A stretch of DNA of 64,000 nucleotides from NCBI GenBank assembly GCA_038396585.1, contig CP121691.1:186001-250000 (forward strand), given 5' to 3'. Made by a program: the position numbers and the translations under genes. The notes beneath the pieces were generated by a model, which was not told where the DNA came from, made no database searches, and saw nothing but the letters and a program-made list of their open reading frames with translations. This DNA is from Vallitaleaceae bacterium 9-2 (GTDB lineage Bacteria > Bacillota > Clostridia > Lachnospirales > Vallitaleaceae). Below are positions 37,954 to 45,114 of this stretch, in pieces (positions within the stretch are counted from its first letter, which is position 1; each line of letters opens with the position of its first letter).

Positions 37954-37974
37954 TAAGTTAATAAACTTTACTTA
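37954..37974. promoter_or_regulatory. operator-like site, copy 1 (ROK gene)
   Basis: TAAGTTAATAAACTTTACTTA, an imperfect dyad with TAAGT/ACTTA arms. It matches copy 2 at 39157-39177 in 19 of 21 positions and lies at the expected transcription start of the ROK gene. Confidence 0.65.
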
Positions 37975-38003
37975 TGTAATTGGCGGATGTTTTAGGAGTT
38001 GAC

Positions 38004-39140
38004 ATGGTGTATAAAGGAAGCACACAAACGGATGTAAAACGTGATAATCAAAAGATGATTTTTTCGCTTCTTTTTGAAAATGGACCGATGACTCGAGCTG
38101 AACTTTCTAAGGCGCTTGAGTCATCGAAGCCTACCGTGTCAAAAAATGTAGCGGAACTGCTTCAAACAAAACGTATTATTGAAGTGGGCAAAGAAAAAAC
38201 CGCTGTAGGTAAAAAAGGTATTCTGATTGATGTGAATCCGAATTACCAATATGTCCTGGCAATTGATTTGGCAAAAGACAATTTTCATTTGGTTGTAGCT
38301 AATTTACGGGGACAATGGCTGCTTGACCAAAGTGTCTCAGTTGAAGAGGTTTATGATCCTGAACACGTTCATAATTATTTAAGGATTTATTTTGAACAGG
38401 CAAAAAGTGCGAATATTGATCTGACAAAGATCGCACAGGTAGTGATATCTTATCCAGGTGTTGTTGGGCAAAATGATGGCTACTATTTAACAAATGTTCA
38501 AGATAAGGAAGTTTTATTGCATGAAGTGAAAAAGTTTTTACGGGCGAAGAACTTTAATACTATTTTTGTTAAAAATGATATTAATTTAGCTGCTGTTGCA
38601 GAAAAGCGTTATGGAGTACTTCAAGATGAAGCAAACTTATATTTGCTAAGTGCACATATAGGTGTTGGGATTGGCATAATACTCAATCATCGTTTATATG
38701 AAGGCGAACGTAATGCAGCAGGGGAAATCGGCTTTATTCTTCCGAAAAAACAACAAGACGGACAATACTATACTCTTGAAGAGCGGGTAGGCTTACCTGC
38801 AATTATCCAACGTTTTCAGGAGCTAACAAGACGACAGGAATCCTTTAGTACCATTCAAAAACACTTGGCTGTCCAAACAGACTCTCAGTTGATGGACTTA
38901 TATGATGAAATTCTTGAAGAATTTGCGGTAGCCATTACAAATGTTGCATTGGTCTTAGATATACAAAAAGTTGTCTTGACCGGACATGTTTTTGATTTAA
39001 AAGATACGATGATACTTGACTTACAAGAACGTGTGAACCGAATGACACCGATTGAGACCAACATCTATCGATCAATGACGAATCATGCTTCAATCAAAGG
39101 TGCAGTACTTGTGGGAATAGAACGAAGTATTGAGCAGTAA
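38004..39140 (+). CDS. ROK-family transcriptional regulator (NagC/XylR type)
   Basis: The start used is the ATG at 38004, preceded by AGGAG at five bases; an upstream TTG at 37980 would overlap the operator region and has no site. The 378-residue protein has an N-terminal winged helix-turn-helix (about 12-75, GPMTRAELSKALESSKPTVSKNV) and a ROK sugar-binding domain. The usual CxCGxxGC zinc motif is missing; I see no cysteine in the protein. It probably represses itself and nagAB through two matching sites and is released by GlcNAc or GlcNAc-6-P. Confidence 0.88.
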   Translation: MVYKGSTQTDVKRDNQKMIFSLLFENGPMTRAELSKALESSKPTVSKNVAELLQTKRIIEVGKEKTAVGKKGILIDVNPNYQYVLAIDLAKDNFHLVVANLRGQWLLDQSVSVEEVYDPEHVHNYLRIYFEQAKSANIDLTKIAQVVISYPGVVGQNDGYYLTNVQDKEVLLHEVKKFLRAKNFNTIFVKNDINLAAVAEKRYGVLQDEANLYLLSAHIGVGIGIILNHRLYEGERNAAGEIGFILPKKQQDGQYYTLEERVGLPAIIQRFQELTRRQESFSTIQKHLAVQTDSQLMDLYDEILEEFAVAITNVALVLDIQKVVLTGHVFDLKDTMILDLQERVNRMTPIETNIYRSMTNHASIKGAVLVGIERSIEQ

Positions 39141-39156
39141 ATTAATGCATACCCTA

Positions 39157-39177
39157 TAAGTTAATAAAGTTTACTAA
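39157..39177. promoter_or_regulatory. operator-like site, copy 2 (nagA)
   Basis: TAAGTTAATAAAGTTTACTAA lies 12 bases before nagA and overlaps a possible -10 (TATAAG, 39155-39160). Same spacing to its gene as expected for a repressor site; shared with copy 1. Confidence 0.65.
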
Positions 39178-39189
39178 TGGAGGTGTAAC

Positions 39190-40344
39190 ATGAAGGCGAT
39201 AAAAAATGGAAAGCTATACTATGAAGGAAAATTTCAAAGTGAAAAAGTTCTCTTGTATTCAGATAAGATTGAAAGTGTTTTGTCCCAAAGTGCATATGAG
39301 GATATAAAACAACATATTGATGAAGAGATTGATGCAAAAGGTGACTTCATTGTTCCGGGATTTATTGATGTACATATTCATGGATATCAAGGGGTTGATG
39401 TTATGGATGGAACAGTGGCATCCCTTAATACGATGAAAAAAGGACTTGTCGAAAACGGAGTGACGTCCTTTTTAGCGACAACGATGACGATGTCTAAGCC
39501 CAAAATTACACAGGCGCTAGAGGCTGTACGCGATATAATGAAAGAACAGGAAGCGACAACCTATGGTGCAACAGTTGTTGGAGTACACTTGGAAGGTCCG
39601 TTTATCAATCCGGCAAAAAAAGGTGCTCAACCAGAAGAATATATTATTCGACCAGAAGAAGATCTGATTAAACCGTATTTAGAAATGATTAAAGTCGTAA
39701 CGATTGCGCCAGAAGTAGAAGACAGTCTAGACTTTATAAAAAAATACCATAACACCATCAATTTTTCCTTAGGGCATACAAGTGCGACATATGAACAAGC
39801 GATGGAAGCTTTTGAATGTGGAGCCTGTGCAACAACACATACTTTTAATGCGATGACAGGAATGCATCACCGAAAACCAGGAGTTGTAACGGCTGCATTG
39901 ACATCGGATTGCTATACAGAACTCATTGCAGATAAGTTCCATGTACATGAAGGGATTTTTCCTCTTTTTGTAAAGGCAAAAGGTCTACAAAAGATACTAC
40001 TGGTTACAGACTGTATGCAAGCAGGTGGCTTAACGGATGGTGAGTATGAGCTTGGTGGACAAAAAGTAACAGTAAGTGACGGTAAATGCCTATTGGATTC
40101 AGGAACGATTGCCGGAAGTGTTCTTAAGCTGAATGACGGCTTAAAAAATTTCCATGATAATGTTACGCAACGTCTTGAGGAGATTATACCGGTTGTTACA
40201 TTAAACCAAGCAAAATACCTTGGATTAGAGAATGTAATCGGCTCACTAGAAGAAGATAAACAAGCAGATATAGTCATTATGAATGACCAATTTGAAATTC
40301 AGAAAACAATCGTAAAGGGGACAACAGAATATGAAAACAATTGA
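39190..40344 (+). CDS. nagA: N-acetylglucosamine-6-phosphate deacetylase
   Basis: Removes acetate from GlcNAc-6-P to give glucosamine-6-P. 384 residues of the amidohydrolase fold. Metal and active-site motifs are HIHGYQGVDVMDG (about 60-72), HLEGPFINPAKKGAQ (about 133-147), LGHTSATYEQAMEA and THTFNAMTGMHHRKPG (about 196-230), and the catalytic aspartate in VTDCMQAGG (about 275-283). Good ggaggtgt ribosome site. Its 3' end overlaps nagB by 14 bases. Confidence 0.97.
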   Translation: MKAIKNGKLYYEGKFQSEKVLLYSDKIESVLSQSAYEDIKQHIDEEIDAKGDFIVPGFIDVHIHGYQGVDVMDGTVASLNTMKKGLVENGVTSFLATTMTMSKPKITQALEAVRDIMKEQEATTYGATVVGVHLEGPFINPAKKGAQPEEYIIRPEEDLIKPYLEMIKVVTIAPEVEDSLDFIKKYHNTINFSLGHTSATYEQAMEAFECGACATTHTFNAMTGMHHRKPGVVTAALTSDCYTELIADKFHVHEGIFPLFVKAKGLQKILLVTDCMQAGGLTDGEYELGGQKVTVSDGKCLLDSGTIAGSVLKLNDGLKNFHDNVTQRLEEIIPVVTLNQAKYLGLENVIGSLEEDKQADIVIMNDQFEIQKTIVKGTTEYENN

Positions 40345-41080
40345 TATGAACAACATGAAGATCATCAAAGTAAAAGACTATGAAGAAATGAGTCAAAAAG
40401 CAGCAAAGCTAGTTGAAGCGCAAGTACTTGTTAAGAGAAATAGCGTATTAGGCTTAGCAACAGGTTCAACGCCAGAAGGTATGTATCAAGAATTGGCAAA
40501 AAAATATCGTAACGATGAAGTGGATTTTAAAGATGTGGTTGCATTTAACCTTGATGAGTATTATCCGATATCTGCAGATAATGATCAAAGCTATGCCCAC
40601 TATATGCGAGAGCATTTTTTCCAACATGTTAACATCCAAGAAAACAACAGAAACATACCGGATGGGTTAAATAAAGATGTTCAAGCAAGCTGTCGTGCAT
40701 ATGACCGTGCATTAGAAGCCGCAGGGAATGTTGATTTGCAAATCCTTGGAATCGGAACAAATGGACATATTGGCTTTAATGAACCGGATGAGCACTTTGC
40801 AGTGGGGACACATTTAGTGGACTTGAATGAAAAAACCATTCAAGATAATGCAAGATTTTTCGAGCACATTGATGAAGTGCCAAAACAAGCTTTAAGTATG
40901 GGTGTAGGAAGTATCATGCATGCGAAGAAGATTGTTCTGTTAGCGAGTGGTAAAAACAAGGCAGAGGCGATAAGAGCTATGGTCAAAGGACCCGTAACGC
41001 CAGAACTTCCGGCATCAATTCTTCAGATGCATCAAGATGTTACACTAATTATTGATGAAGAGGCTGCATCTGAGCTATAA
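40331..41080 (+). CDS. nagB: glucosamine-6-phosphate deaminase
   Basis: Converts glucosamine-6-P to fructose-6-P and ammonia, the entry into glycolysis. At 249 residues it is typical of the Gram-positive enzyme. Conserved parts are GLATGSTPEGMYQEL (about 37-51), FNLDEYYPISADNDQSY (about 72-88), and GIGTNGHIGFNEP (about 136-148). It overlaps nagA by 14 bases, so the two are coupled, and it ends the operon before a strong terminator. The start at 40331 has an aaagggg site; a second ATG at 40346 is possible. Confidence 0.97.
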   Translation: MKTIDMNNMKIIKVKDYEEMSQKAAKLVEAQVLVKRNSVLGLATGSTPEGMYQELAKKYRNDEVDFKDVVAFNLDEYYPISADNDQSYAHYMREHFFQHVNIQENNRNIPDGLNKDVQASCRAYDRALEAAGNVDLQILGIGTNGHIGFNEPDEHFAVGTHLVDLNEKTIQDNARFFEHIDEVPKQALSMGVGSIMHAKKIVLLASGKNKAEAIRAMVKGPVTPELPASILQMHQDVTLIIDEEAASEL

Positions 41081-41110
41081 AAAATATACAATACTTTTAA
41101 CGATAATGTA

Positions 41111-41159
41111 AAGAGTGGGTTGATAACAACAGTATGTGTTATCAACCCACTCTTTTTTT
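41111..41159 (+). terminator. intrinsic terminator after nagB
   Basis: A 17-bp perfect stem AAGAGTGGGTTGATAAC (41111-41127) with GTTATCAACCCACTCTT (41138-41154), followed by a run of Ts. Very strong. Confidence 0.95.
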
Positions 41160-41172
41160 AATCTCTACAAGG

Positions 41173-41223
41173 CCTACTTTAGCTTTCTACTTTAAAACTT
41201 AGCAAAAAGCGTCAAGGACCTTT
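41173..41223. repeat. dispersed 51-bp hairpin element, second copy
   Basis: Matches 13303-13353 at 48 of 51 positions. The central hairpin is imperfect here: GCTTTCTACT against AGCAAAAAGC. The 41-bp flanking repeats of the first copy are absent. Like the first copy, it lies just after a terminator and before a promoter, in the same orientation relative to its neighbours. Confidence 0.75.
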
Positions 41224-41235
41224 TTAGTTAAACTA

Positions 41236-41263
41236 TTGACAAAAAAAGAAAAAAAGGTATAAT
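41236..41263 (+). promoter_or_regulatory. sigma-A promoter of the DUF2325-flavodoxin-DUF3793 operon
   Basis: TTGACA (41236-41241), a 16-base spacer and TATAAT (41258-41263): both boxes are perfect. A Fur-box-like sequence starts five bases after the -10. Confidence 0.85.
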
Positions 41264-41267
41264 AATA

Positions 41268-41286
41268 GATATTGATAATGAGAATC
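41268..41286. promoter_or_regulatory. Fur-box-like operator
   Basis: GATATTGATAATGAGAATC agrees with the 19-base Fur consensus (GATAATGATAATCATTATC) at 15 positions. It lies on the expected transcription start, so iron-loaded Fur would block the promoter. Confidence 0.75.
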
Positions 41287-41310
41287 GATATCAAAGAGAG
41301 GAGCGTTACT

Positions 41311-41598
41311 ATGAGTATTGTTTTAGTTGGCGGACATGATCGAATGCATCGTCAATATAAGGTTTTATCAAAAGAGTTTGGACATAAAATAAAAATCATG
41401 ACACAAATGAAGACGGAATTTACAAAGCGTATAGGAAATCCCGATGGGATTATCGTCTTTACAAATACAGTATCGCATAAAATGGTAAAGCATGCATCCG
41501 AAGCGGCGAAGAAAAACAATGTACCTATTATTAAATGTCATACAAGTAGTCAAAATGCACTCAAAGCAGTTTTGGAAGAATTAGAAAGGATGATATAA
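41311..41598 (+). CDS. DUF2325 family protein
   Basis: The start used is the ATG at 41311 (gaggagcg site), not the upstream ATG at 41272, which lies inside the Fur box. The 95-residue protein begins MSIVLVGGHDRMHRQYKVL and contains GIIVFTNTVSHKMVKHASEAAKK, which fits DUF2325 (a small Rossmann-like alpha/beta fold). The function is unknown. It starts a three-gene operon with flavodoxin and DUF3793, and the promoter indicates expression under iron shortage. Confidence 0.85.
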   Translation: MSIVLVGGHDRMHRQYKVLSKEFGHKIKIMTQMKTEFTKRIGNPDGIIVFTNTVSHKMVKHASEAAKKNNVPIIKCHTSSQNALKAVLEELERMI

Positions 41599-41600
41599 CA

Positions 41601-42023
41601 ATGAAAACAGTGATTATATATTGGAGTGGAACAGGTAATACAGAGATGATGGCAGAGGCTTTGCATAAAGGGATACTAGAAAACGATTCCAGTGCCCAGT
41701 GTATACGTGTTGAGCAAGCAACACTAGATCAGGTTAAAGAGGCCGAGCTGGTCGTACTTGGGTGCCCTTCGATGGGAGCTGAAGTCTTGGAAGAAGATGA
41801 AATGGAGCCTTTTGTAGATTCGATTCAAGAGGTCATTGCCAATAAAAAAATCTTGCTTTTTGGTTCGTATGGCTGGGGAGACGGAGAATGGATGCGTGAT
41901 TGGGAAGCGCGAATGGAAAGCTATCAAGGACATTTGATTGCTGAAAGCGTGATTATTAATGAAACACCGGGAACACAAGAACTGGAAACATGTACAGATA
42001 TCGGAAGAAAAATATCCCAATAA
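41601..42023 (+). CDS. flavodoxin
   Basis: 140 residues, short-chain flavodoxin. The FMN phosphate loop is WSGTGNTEMMAEA (about residues 8-20). The isoalloxazine-contact loops are around GCPSMGAEVLEE (about 55-66) and FGSYGWGDGEWM (about 91-102). It carries electrons in place of ferredoxin, and family members are commonly induced when iron is scarce, which agrees with the Fur-box promoter. It starts two bases after the DUF2325 stop. Confidence 0.95.
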   Translation: MKTVIIYWSGTGNTEMMAEALHKGILENDSSAQCIRVEQATLDQVKEAELVVLGCPSMGAEVLEEDEMEPFVDSIQEVIANKKILLFGSYGWGDGEWMRDWEARMESYQGHLIAESVIINETPGTQELETCTDIGRKISQ

Positions 42024-42042
42024 AGCGAAGAGAGGAATGCTG

Positions 42043-42669
42043 ATGCGCAATCAATTAGTGGTCGATTCATACTATACAATGGAAAGTTATGATGACTTAG
42101 AATACCTACTATGCAAAATCTTATTTCATAGCGCACCAACACTCTTTGGAGGAAAGGTTGCATCACTTATTAGCTTTAAACAGAATCGAAGAAGAAATGT
42201 TCTTCAATTATGGAATCAATATCGAAAAGAGATTAAAAAGTATATTCCATTAAATTTCTGTGAGTTATCGCGTGATGAAAAACATGTCGTGGTCTTATTT
42301 TACCATTCAAAACGACTAGGGAAGAATTTAAAAGAGACGAGTTGTCATTGCTTTTTGCAATCCTGTGGCTATACCAGTCCACATGATATCAAAAGTTCTC
42401 TTAAGTGCCTTAGACAACGTTTTGTGAAGTCATGCCCTCATGAAATAGGTGTGTTTTTAGGCTACCCCATTGAAGATGTCAAGTGCTTTGCCAGTGGTAA
42501 AAATGAAGAACCGATGGTGATTGGTTATTGGAAAGTGTATTCTAAAGTTCAAGAAGCGTTAAATATATTTGCACAATATGATCAAGCCCGCGAAGATGTA
42601 TCAATATCTCTTCTTGAAGGGATACATCCAACGCAGGTCGTAGAGAAGCTCTACCAAGCAGTTTCTTAA
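42043..42669 (+). CDS. DUF3793 family protein
   Basis: The frame is open from 41959, overlapping flavodoxin, but the ATG at 42043 has an agagg site about seven bases away and is preferred. 208 residues. Segments such as HSAPTLFGGKVASLISF, VVVLFYHSKRLGKNL and CPHEIGVFLGYPIEDVKCFA, ending in a conserved GYWKVY, fit DUF3793. Function unknown. The repeated occurrence of this family with flavodoxin and DUF2325 suggests a part in iron-poor metabolism or metal handling. Confidence 0.82.
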   Translation: MRNQLVVDSYYTMESYDDLEYLLCKILFHSAPTLFGGKVASLISFKQNRRRNVLQLWNQYRKEIKKYIPLNFCELSRDEKHVVVLFYHSKRLGKNLKETSCHCFLQSCGYTSPHDIKSSLKCLRQRFVKSCPHEIGVFLGYPIEDVKCFASGKNEEPMVIGYWKVYSKVQEALNIFAQYDQAREDVSISLLEGIHPTQVVEKLYQAVS

Positions 42670-42685
42670 AATCGACTAAAAAATA

Positions 42686-42714
42686 TTGACATTGATGTCA
42701 AAAGGTTATATACT
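42686..42714 (+). promoter_or_regulatory. sigma-A promoter of the SRP RNA gene
   Basis: A perfect TTGACA (42686-42691), a 17-base spacer and TATACT (42709-42714). Transcription should start near 42721, about 58 bases before the mature RNA, so the primary transcript would need 5' trimming, as known for Bacillus scRNA. Confidence 0.75.
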
Positions 42715-42778
42715 AAGTATTGCTGTACTTATGAATCAATGGGATACTAAGTATGGTAATTATATATGAGATAAAGTT

Positions 42779-43042
42779 TCCGTGCAGCCGGGGAGATAGC
42801 GGTGCCCTGTACCTGCAATCCGCTACAGCAGGGGTGATGCTAAACTGAGACTTTCATTTTGTAAGGCTGCCTCGTAAAAGTGGTGTTGACGGTTGGGTCT
42901 TACGCAACAGGAATCTGTGAACCGTGTCAGGTCTTGACGGAAGCAGCACTAAGCAGAACCTCCTGTGTGCCGTAAGGGTGCCTGATCAGAGCTAACTATA
43001 TGAGTAACGCTTATGGGTGATTGGCGAAGGGCAGCGCACGGA
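42779..43042 (+). ncRNA. ffs: signal recognition particle RNA, large Bacillus/Clostridium type
   Basis: About 264 bases, close to the ~270-base Bacillus scRNA. The ends pair: TCCGTGC (42779-42785) with GCACGGA (43036-43042). The 5' domain has the Alu-type core (GGGGAGATAGCGGTGCCCTG, then CCTGCAATCCGCTACAGCAGGG). The S domain has GTCAGGTC and GGAAGCAGCA, the conserved Ffh-binding loop of helix 8, with GTGTTGACG and GGGTGCCTGATCAGAGCTAAC as in Bacillus. The RNA scaffolds Ffh for co-translational membrane targeting. The position before dnaX-ybaB-recR is the same as in B. subtilis. Confidence 0.95.
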
Positions 43043-43055
43043 TTTAATTTTGCCT

Positions 43056-43084
43056 TTTACAAGTTTTGTTAAAAGTGGTATGCT
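43056..43084 (+). promoter_or_regulatory. sigma-A promoter of dnaX-ybaB-recR
   Basis: TTTACA (43056-43061), a 17-base spacer and TATGCT (43079-43084), with TG at 43076-43077 (extended -10). It overlaps the terminator-like hairpin at 43059-43100. Confidence 0.65.
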
Positions 43085-43104
43085 ATTTAATGAAACTTGT
43101 TTTG
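43059..43104 (+). terminator. terminator-like hairpin between SRP RNA and dnaX
   Basis: ACAAGTTTTGTTAAA (43059-43073) pairs with TTTAATGAAACTTGT (43086-43100) over 15 bp including two G-U pairs, with a 12-base loop and a short T-run. It probably ends the SRP RNA transcript. The -10 box of dnaX lies in the loop. Confidence 0.6.
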
Positions 43105-43126
43105 ATATAAAAGTGAGGGATATTTT

Positions 43127-44743
43127 ATGAGTTACCAAGCTCTATATCGTAAATGGCGACCGGATCATTTTGATGATCTTGTAGGCCAAAATCATATTGT
43201 TAGAACGTTGACAAATCAAGTCGAAGCAGGGCGTACGTCCCATGCTTATCTTTTTTGTGGAACAAGAGGAACCGGAAAGACATCAACAGCAAAAATCTTT
43301 GCACGTGCCGTTAACTGTGAAAATCCTATACAGGGAAGTCCATGTAATTCTTGTCCGACATGTCAACATATGCTTCATCATCAAAATATGAATGTCATAG
43401 AGATTGATGCGGCAAGTAATAATGGAGTAGACAATATTCGAGAAATACGTGAAGAAGTGCGCTATACCCCGACAGAAGGAAAATACAAAGTCTACATTAT
43501 TGATGAGGTGCATATGCTAAGTGCAGGTGCCTTTAATGCGCTGTTAAAAACGCTAGAAGAGCCACCGGAACATGTGAAGTTTATCTTGGCAACAACAGAA
43601 CCTCATAAAATACCCGCAACCATTTTATCCAGATGTCAACGATATGACTTTAAACGGATATCTACAGAAACCATTGCAGCAACACTAAAACATTATTTGG
43701 AAGAAGAAGCGATTGAAGCGACAGATCGTGCGATTCATTATATTGCAAAAGTGGCCGATGGTTCCATGCGTGACGGTCTTAGTGTATTGGACCAATGTAT
43801 TGCGTTTTATTTAGGAGAAGAGATTACTTTAGATAAAGTATTGGATGTGCTTGGAGCTGTGGACACGGACGTGTTTTATGAGCTTACAGAAGGTATTATT
43901 TTGCGAAGCACAAAGACGGCAATGGAGGTTATTGAACGCATCGTCATGCAGGGACGTGATTTGAGCCAGTTTTTACTGGACGAAATTGCGTACTTAAGAA
44001 ATCTGCTTGTGGTCAATACCATTGCAGATTCCAAAGAATTATTGGATGTATCAGATGATGTCTATGATGCCTTAAAAAAACAAAGTGACCAGGTAGAGGA
44101 AAATCTAATTATACATCTTATTAAATCATTTTCGAATCTAGAATCACAGATAAAATACATGACGGGAAAGCGAACATTGATTGAAATTGAATTAATTAAG
44201 CTTTGTCAGCCAGAATTAAACACAGAGCAAGAGGCAGTGTTATCAAGACTCCATACCGTAGAGCAACAGATACATGCCGGAATGCTTAATGCAGAGCGCT
44301 ATGCACAGATGCATCCGAGTGATATGGGAGCCCATACACAAGGAGAACATCAACAACAGCCTCAGCAGGTTAAACAAAAAGTCGAGATTAATACGGATGC
44401 ATTTCCTGAGGACATTCAAGTGGCGATTAAGGGATGGGCAAAAGTGGTTACAAGTACAACCGGATTATTAAAAGCAACCTTAAAGGAAGTATTGCCCTTT
44501 TATATGAATGACCAAAAACTAACCCTTGTGTGTAAGAATAGTGTCCAGAAAAACACCTTGTCAGAAGAGCAATATTTGAGTAAAATAATAGATGTACTTG
44601 AGTCTTTATATAAAAAGCGGTTTGAACTGAATGTCATTGAAGAAACAGAATATAGTGCATCCGGTGAAGGAAACTTTGAAGATATTGAACGAGCAATTCA
44701 TAAGATACGTAATAAAATCAACTTTGATGTTGAGATTCAGTAG
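43127..44743 (+). CDS. dnaX: DNA polymerase III subunits gamma/tau
   Basis: AAA+ clamp-loader subunit that places the sliding clamp on DNA. 538 residues. Walker A is GTRGTGKTST (about residues 44-53). The zinc cysteines lie in NCENPIQGSPCNSCPTC (about 64-80), Walker B in YIIDEVHMLS (about 124-133), and the sensor/arginine-finger region includes TILSRCQRYDF (about 165-175). The C-terminal part after about 380 is poorly conserved. I saw no clear slippery sequence for a frameshifted gamma form. It heads the operon with ybaB and recR. Confidence 0.97.
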   Translation: MSYQALYRKWRPDHFDDLVGQNHIVRTLTNQVEAGRTSHAYLFCGTRGTGKTSTAKIFARAVNCENPIQGSPCNSCPTCQHMLHHQNMNVIEIDAASNNGVDNIREIREEVRYTPTEGKYKVYIIDEVHMLSAGAFNALLKTLEEPPEHVKFILATTEPHKIPATILSRCQRYDFKRISTETIAATLKHYLEEEAIEATDRAIHYIAKVADGSMRDGLSVLDQCIAFYLGEEITLDKVLDVLGAVDTDVFYELTEGIILRSTKTAMEVIERIVMQGRDLSQFLLDEIAYLRNLLVVNTIADSKELLDVSDDVYDALKKQSDQVEENLIIHLIKSFSNLESQIKYMTGKRTLIEIELIKLCQPELNTEQEAVLSRLHTVEQQIHAGMLNAERYAQMHPSDMGAHTQGEHQQQPQQVKQKVEINTDAFPEDIQVAIKGWAKVVTSTTGLLKATLKEVLPFYMNDQKLTLVCKNSVQKNTLSEEQYLSKIIDVLESLYKKRFELNVIEETEYSASGEGNFEDIERAIHKIRNKINFDVEIQ

Positions 44744-44761
44744 ATATAAGGAGGAATTATT

Positions 44762-45112
44762 ATGGCAAAAAGAGGCGGTTTCCCAGGTGGCGGTATGCCA
44801 GGAAATATGAATAATTTGATGAAGCAAGCACAAAAGATGCAACAAAAAATGGCAACAATGCAAGAAGAGTTGGATAGCCAGGAATTTGAAGCAGTTGTTG
44901 GTGGTGGCGTTGTTAAAGCCATTGTCACAGGTAAAAAAGAACTCAAGACCGTTACAATTGATCCGGAAGCAGTGGATCCAGATGATGTTGAAATGTTAGA
45001 GGACCTTATTGTAGCAGCGGTTAATCAAGCAATTAAAACAGCAGATGAAACTGTGAATAAGGAAATGTCCAAATTAACAGGAGGCTTAGGTCTGCCTAAT
45101 GGTATGATGTAA
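44762..45112 (+). CDS. YbaB/EbfC nucleoid-associated protein
   Basis: A 116-residue DNA-binding dimer. It has a glycine-rich N-terminus ([24 protein letters not shown]), the central [17 protein letters not shown] strand, and the closing [11 protein letters not shown]. These are standard for the family. Its position between dnaX and recR is conserved across bacteria. A strong aaggagg site precedes the ATG. Confidence 0.96.
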   Translation: MAKRGGFPGGGMPGNMNNLMKQAQKMQQKMATMQEELDSQEFEAVVGGGVVKAIVTGKKELKTVTIDPEAVDPDDVEMLEDLIVAAVNQAIKTADETVNKEMSKLTGGLGLPNGMM

Positions 45113-45114
45113 TC

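Noticed and set aside
42720-43045. Long structured RNA that could at first look like a large riboswitch upstream of dnaX
   Set aside because: The terminal pairing, Alu-type core and GGAAGCAGCA loop identify it as SRP RNA, and dnaX is not a riboswitch-controlled gene.
43127-44743. Programmed frameshift in dnaX
   Set aside because: I found no convincing A6G-type slippery site with a following stem inside the gene.
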